Part shown: piece by piece, positions 37,201-39,763 of the stretch | Position numbering within the stretch: the first letter of the stretch is position 1 | Layout: every line of letters begins with the position of its first letter | Translations under genes and position numbers: made by a program | Assembly (NCBI GenBank): GCA_030430845.1 | Contig: JAUIKE010000065.1 | Location: 1-39,763, forward strand | Reading direction: 5' to 3' | Source: Bacteroidia bacterium | Lineage (GTDB): Bacteria > Bacteroidota > Bacteroidia > Chitinophagales > Saprospiraceae | Length of the DNA stretch: 39,763 nucleotides | The notes under the pieces: generated by a model | Told to the model about the DNA's origin: nothing | The model's input: the letters and a program-made list of their open reading frames with translations, nothing else | Databases searched by the model: none

Positions 37201-37438
37201 CAGAAATCCTGGCGGCGATGACTGTGTAATCCATCAGGCTTCGCAGCAAGATAGCCAGGGCAATAGCGCCCGCACTGGCGCCACTCATCGAATCCAGCAC
37301 GATTTTATCATAAGGGTTCCCGTCCCGGTCCTGGCCGTGGAGTACCAATGCCTTTAATATTTCGGTGAGTGCAGCTCCGGAAAAGGAGCCCAGGGAAACG
37401 CCTCCGCCCATGGCGAAGGTCAAACGTAGGGTTTTCAT
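34262..37438 (-). CDS. Large patatin-like phospholipase with C-terminal membrane anchor
   Basis: A 1058-residue protein started at ATG 37438; a longer frame to 37486 begins with TTG and adds only a non-conserved leader ahead of the first patatin strand. The catalytic Ser-Asp dyad is visible: oxyanion loop FAMGGGVSLGSFSGAAL (about 8-24), nucleophile elbow SGASAG (Ser55) and acid in YVDGGTFNNEPI (Asp368), with SVIACGAFPIAFSP between. These match patatin-related proteins, lipid acyl hydrolases acting on membrane phospholipids. About 420-815 is a long region without a recognised domain, then two membrane helices (about 818-836 and 842-868) and a basic C-terminal domain rich in Tyr and Arg. It converges on the NTPase gene. 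Patatins serve as membrane-destroying effectors in several anti-phage systems, but here that is only a hypothesis. Confidence 0.88.
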   Translation of the reverse strand: MKTLRLTFAMGGGVSLGSFSGAALTEILKALVLHGQDRDGNPYDKIVLDSMSGASAGAIALAILLRSLMDYTVIAARISEHYILTENKTGADDFYKLEDRTARHTQNKDDFLKIIGKKIDALLDENGILDPKKREEIKEPLVAIEVAQLLQEILWVREVNLRSLLKSTSQDGQTENFSLLPRDTIIKQTRKYLLPKDGERTKPGNMNILGSRVLFACSLTNLVPNRIVENVEGIKLDEFPQIRERKRALNSKSHKELRVFDFKLQPSILKAEGLDTSESNWLELSPEIVDNEDCPLRSDINKPDAWARIAASVIACGAFPIAFSPVILKRWKAEFPQYSKELPLDNTHQYNSVWEVPKVVDHKLPYVDGGTFNNEPIREAFRLANYIDTNLRNNKDFKTERDAFDRLVVFVDPIVDSGDLSYHMSSYSQLAASFRKRSLYKITKQKALPKITSLSGRLIGMLRNQGSVKEEHKISNYLDQVQLKAKLSAHLNLLKIPIDDSEEELELFKEITHHVDKALMRGMIPLGTRDIGKYFFWKAQEELKQDMERSHKEKISLKTTDLQNAFFKKIGKTNINKLAELFGIDQEASGRIIEKKTHQTLNYQPFGDLIEKLREPDLKETKFSEVFDQFFKEKTGVYLSLREFIKRVFFNMAIDAALDIDGKDPRAVQLAITPVSYKEKKQDDPYDRDDAKTISLPGAEIQAFGGFMSRSSREYAFKYGQYCALQTLQRNEFRAYYSKLGLDVLSDPDVPPAPFVPERTFDQAVERFKKQLDQSKEANLNGQLKEDLELLKKSKIIWPLLGRVLGIFPNIKRQLIRWSLWLPLAWLLIAAGIFYAQEYEISFWTVLVSLSVSLTILLVGGLVYIAWKLWNRKRTSGGSLFEEMESFPNYELMAVWKVKDGERVKAVRLNKRRRYIRTFSLWYKDKEYMGIKLFLRQTEQNGYERRYDLFSYRRSARNWSYSPFSSYMHSLNWGGNDQEKINFIHYSRQNRWRRSLPFFQKKEHSLKIDPDFFEPNGIERLKFFIDPAIVMDEKGEEEDYEKYICLTRELEEIIKEVG

Positions 37439-37493
37439 AAGAAGTAATTTAATGTGTAAAGGGCCGCTATTAAAGGCGTGTAACAAAAATTAA

Positions 37494-37537
37494 ATTACCT
37501 ATGGTTGACCGCCTTCCGGCGGCCAACCATAGGTAAT
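37494..37537 (-). terminator. Long hairpin terminator after the blaR1-like gene
   Basis: The outer stem is a perfect 14 bp (ATTACCTATGGTTG with its complement), followed by an A·C mismatch, an inner 5-bp CCGCC/GGCGG stem and a TTCC loop. On the minus strand it is followed by TTAATTTTTG, a reasonable U-tract. It lies 72 bp downstream of the blaR1-like stop and just upstream of the patatin start. Confidence 0.75.
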
Positions 37538-37608
37538 GCTTAATGTTTCACGGGCGAAGGGCTACCCTTTATCAATTAAATTAACAATAAAATATTATAG
37601 AGAAAAAA

Positions 37609-39564
37609 TTATTGCCGTTCTTTCTTCTCTTCCCACTTCATCATTTCCTCTTCAACCTGCATTTGTAAAAGCTGCAGCTTGCTCTGCTTTTCGCTTTCAA
37701 TCATTTGCCTTTTGAATTGAATTTCCTGCATCTGTTGTTCTAACTCCAAAACTTCCAGCCGTTTGTCATTTTGATCCAGTTTGATCCCTTCTTTTAATTT
37801 CCATTGCTCGTTTTGGATCAGCTGCATTTCTTTTTCTACTTCTACCTGATGACGCTGGTTATTCAATTCAATTTCCTTTTTCCGCTTTTGCAGTTCGCGC
37901 ATCTGTTGAAGGATTTCCTTTTGCTTTTTCCTCAGTTCTTCTTCATTATCGGCTTTTTGCATTTTGGACTCCATCTCCTGTGCCTCGTATTGTAACTCCA
38001 TAGCCTTACTTTCAATGGTGTTGTGCTCCAGCTCCAATTCCTTCAGCTTCATATTTCGGTTAAACTGCATTTCCTGGCTTTTCTTTTCCAGCTCATAGAA
38101 GGCCTTCATTTGATTGTTTTCCATGGACTGGATTTCCCTTTCAGCCTGTAACATCTTTTTTTGGATATTCCGAGTCTGCTGTTGTAAGGCCATTTCCTGT
38201 TCGCGGAATCCTTTTTCCAGTTCGAACATTTCCCGGCGAAGTTGTTTGATCTTATCCGGTACCGTATCGGCTTCATTAAGATTAAGCGTTTCTGATGAAA
38301 AGACAGTTGGCGAATTTTCTTTTGTGATGGTTTCTGAAATATTGCTTGTTGCTTCCTTTTTGTCGGTTGCAACTGTCGAAACAAGAGTTGGGTTCTGGGT
38401 CGGAGCCATTGTAGGTTGAACCAGGCTATCGGTTTCAACGGTCCTTAAAGTTTCGGAAAGACCTTCCTGTGGCTGTTCCTGCATGTCTGATTCCAGCACA
38501 GTAAAAGGATCTTGTGTAGCTATTGGCTGGGCCTGAAAAGCAAATAAACCCACCGACCCTAGCAAAATGACGGCACTCCAAAACAGTTTAAACGGCAGGC
38601 GGAATTGCGCCTCGCTATTCACTATGCGTTGGATGCGCCCCAGCACGCCCGCATTTCGACGGCCGTTAAAGGCCATAGCCATATTGTTGGGAAAACGGCG
38701 GTATTCCTCCAGTTTGGCCAGTGTTTGTACAAAAACTAGTTGATTACCGGTATGGGCAATGGCCATTTCATCGCAGGCATGCTCTCTTTCCGAACGGATC
38801 AATGCAGAGATCCACCAGGTTGCCGGGTTAAAAAACAGTAGAATTTCAACCAAGGACTGGAGCATATTAAAAATATAGTCGTGCCGCTTGATGTGGGCCA
38901 GTTCATGAGCCAGGATGCTTTCTACCTGCGTGGTATCCAGGCGACTCAACAAACCAATGGGCACTAAAATAACCGGCTTGATAAAACCGATGACCATGGG
39001 GCCGTCGATTCGAAGGTTTTCCTTTAGTTCAATGATTTTTTGTATGCCCATAGATGCCGCCATCTGATTTAAAAGATCTTGCTGGGCTCCGGCAACTTTC
39101 CCACCCGGCTGATGCTTCAATCGCTGAACAAAGGCCAGTTCAGCCAAAAATCGAAGCGACAAAATGAGTACGCCCATCATCCATATAATTGTAATCCAGG
39201 GTAAATTAAGTTCGAAAAAATGGAGCACGGACTGCCAATAAGTTCCTTCTTCAACAAGGGGTACAGCTAGTTCCGCAAGCGGTATAACTGCATTATTAAT
39301 AACAGCAGACTCACCAATTGCCCCCATTGCGTTTAAAGGAGTAGCCGGCAGGCTAAAGAAAAAGGTTACTACGCTGCATAAAGCAAGGCTTAAAAGAGCC
39401 AGATAGCCTACAAAATAGCGAATGCGGCTGGAGTGTTTACGTAATAATACCAAGGCCAACGTCAGGAGGATAACTATTAATAAGCCTTGCCAGATAGAAT
39501 GCAGGATCGTCCAGCCCAAGGCGTGGACGATCTCGTTTTGAAAAAATTGGTCGAGTGATTTCAT
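37609..39564 (-). CDS. BlaR1/MecR1-type M56 membrane peptidase with long coiled-coil C-terminus
   Basis: A 651-residue sensor protease. Membrane helices lie near 15-40, 48-72, 118-140 and 328-345. The zinc peptidase motif is ILAHELAHIKRHDY (HExxH form) with the downstream SEREHACDEMAIAHTG supplying the third ligand, as in peptidase family M56. In the BlaR1 model a signal in the extracytoplasmic C-terminus triggers cytoplasmic cleavage of the BlaI repressor. Here the C-terminus has no penicillin-binding domain; after a Thr/Ser-rich linker it is an almost uninterrupted Glu/Gln/Lys/Met-rich coiled coil (about 435-651). TonB or CarboxypepD-like C-termini are more usual in Bacteroidota relatives. 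The start overlaps the BlaI-like stop by ATGA, so the pair is co-translated. The signal sensed is unknown. Confidence 0.92.
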   Translation of the reverse strand: MKSLDQFFQNEIVHALGWTILHSIWQGLLIVILLTLALVLLRKHSSRIRYFVGYLALLSLALCSVVTFFFSLPATPLNAMGAIGESAVINNAVIPLAELAVPLVEEGTYWQSVLHFFELNLPWITIIWMMGVLILSLRFLAELAFVQRLKHQPGGKVAGAQQDLLNQMAASMGIQKIIELKENLRIDGPMVIGFIKPVILVPIGLLSRLDTTQVESILAHELAHIKRHDYIFNMLQSLVEILLFFNPATWWISALIRSEREHACDEMAIAHTGNQLVFVQTLAKLEEYRRFPNNMAMAFNGRRNAGVLGRIQRIVNSEAQFRLPFKLFWSAVILLGSVGLFAFQAQPIATQDPFTVLESDMQEQPQEGLSETLRTVETDSLVQPTMAPTQNPTLVSTVATDKKEATSNISETITKENSPTVFSSETLNLNEADTVPDKIKQLRREMFELEKGFREQEMALQQQTRNIQKKMLQAEREIQSMENNQMKAFYELEKKSQEMQFNRNMKLKELELEHNTIESKAMELQYEAQEMESKMQKADNEEELRKKQKEILQQMRELQKRKKEIELNNQRHQVEVEKEMQLIQNEQWKLKEGIKLDQNDKRLEVLELEQQMQEIQFKRQMIESEKQSKLQLLQMQVEEEMMKWEEKKERQ

Positions 39565-39763
39565 TTCTTTTCGTCTTCAAGTTTAGAAATAATCTTTTTA
39601 ATAGCTTCCAGGTCTTCTAAGCTGGTATTTTCATGGCCCAGGGCCTTCATCGCCAACTTCAGGGAAGAGCCCTGAAAGACGGAGTCGAGTATTTTGTCAA
39701 ACATGTTTTGTTGTACCTGTTCTTTTGTGATCACGGCCTCATACAAATGGGTCCGCTGCGACG
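39561..39763 (-). CDS. BlaI/MecI/CopY-family repressor (5' end off the window)
   Basis: The last 66 codons of a protein whose start lies beyond the right edge. The visible part begins SQRTHLYEAVITKEQVQQ and ends LEDLEAIKKIISKLEDEKK. It matches the end of the winged helix and the C-terminal dimerisation helices of BlaI-type repressors (family pattern GRTYxYxPLVSREE...FVDSVFxGS). The stop codon overlaps the blaR1-like ATG. A TTG at 39744-39746 is not a start; the frame runs through it. As in BlaI/BlaR1 pairs, the repressor is presumably cleaved by the neighbouring peptidase and probably represses this operon. Confidence 0.88.
   Translation of the reverse strand, partial: SQRTHLYEAVITKEQVQQNMFDKILDSVFQGSSLKLAMKALGHENTSLEDLEAIKKIISKLEDEKK

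Noticed and set aside
37439..37486. Extended N-terminus of the patatin from a TTG codon
   Set aside because: The ATG at 37438 begins directly before the first conserved patatin strand; the extra 16 residues are not family-like.
1..39763. CRISPR array, tRNA, rRNA or known riboswitch
   Set aside because: I found no regularly spaced direct repeats with unique spacers and no conserved RNA signatures; the repeats present are coding modules, operators or palindromes.

Overview
This window looks like accessory chromosome from a Bacteroidota bacterium, probably close to the Saprospiria (Lewinella/Haliscomenobacter-like); the rank below phylum is inference. The evidence is a hybrid two-component regulator with a beta-propeller sensor, a TonB-dependent receptor with a carboxypeptidase-regulatory-like N-terminus, two secreted proteins with type IX secretion (T9SS) C-terminal signals, DUF1080 and DUF4861-type proteins, and a near absence of Shine-Dalgarno sites. 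There are no rRNA or tRNA genes, no CRISPR array and no intact insertion sequence.

Region 1 (1-17646) is an acidic-polysaccharide utilisation cluster. A minus-strand unit holds a TonB-dependent receptor followed by a secreted beta-helix protein that runs off the left edge; behind it sits the hybrid regulator. Divergently, a plus-strand operon encodes a DUF4861-type lipoprotein, a beta-helix T9SS protein, a deacetylase-like lipoprotein and a four-repeat T9SS protein. Facing it is a minus-strand operon for an SDR reductase and mannonate dehydratase (UxuA), the fructuronate to mannonate to KDG branch of glucuronate catabolism. No SusD is present. The three operons share a motif containing TAGACG, 80-135 bp upstream of their first start codons and in the same orientation, which I propose as the regulator's operator.

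Region 2 (17647-28828) starts with an orphan FtsX-type ABC permease. A sugar-modifying set follows: two secreted Gfo/Idh/MocA oxidoreductases around a double-DUF1080 protein, an IlvD/Edd sugar-acid dehydratase, a GntP-type permease and a convergent kelch lipoprotein. The set fits oxidation and cleavage of glycosides through 3-keto intermediates plus aldonate uptake and dehydration. It carries striking palindromes: a roughly 157-bp hairpin-rich intergenic element, a 14-bp inverted repeat beside the dehydratase start, and several long terminator-like hairpins.

Region 3 (28829-37438) differs in character. A strongly AT-rich gene encodes a 1677-residue P-loop NTPase whose predicted membrane helices lie between Walker A and Walker B, followed by a long helical-repeat region. 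It converges on a large membrane-anchored patatin-like phospholipase, with a probable transposase remnant between them. This is the best candidate for an undescribed system, possibly defensive; that function is inference.

Region 4 (37494-39763) is a BlaI/BlaR1-type repressor and sensor-protease pair. The BlaR1-like protein carries a very long coiled coil in place of a penicillin-sensing domain.
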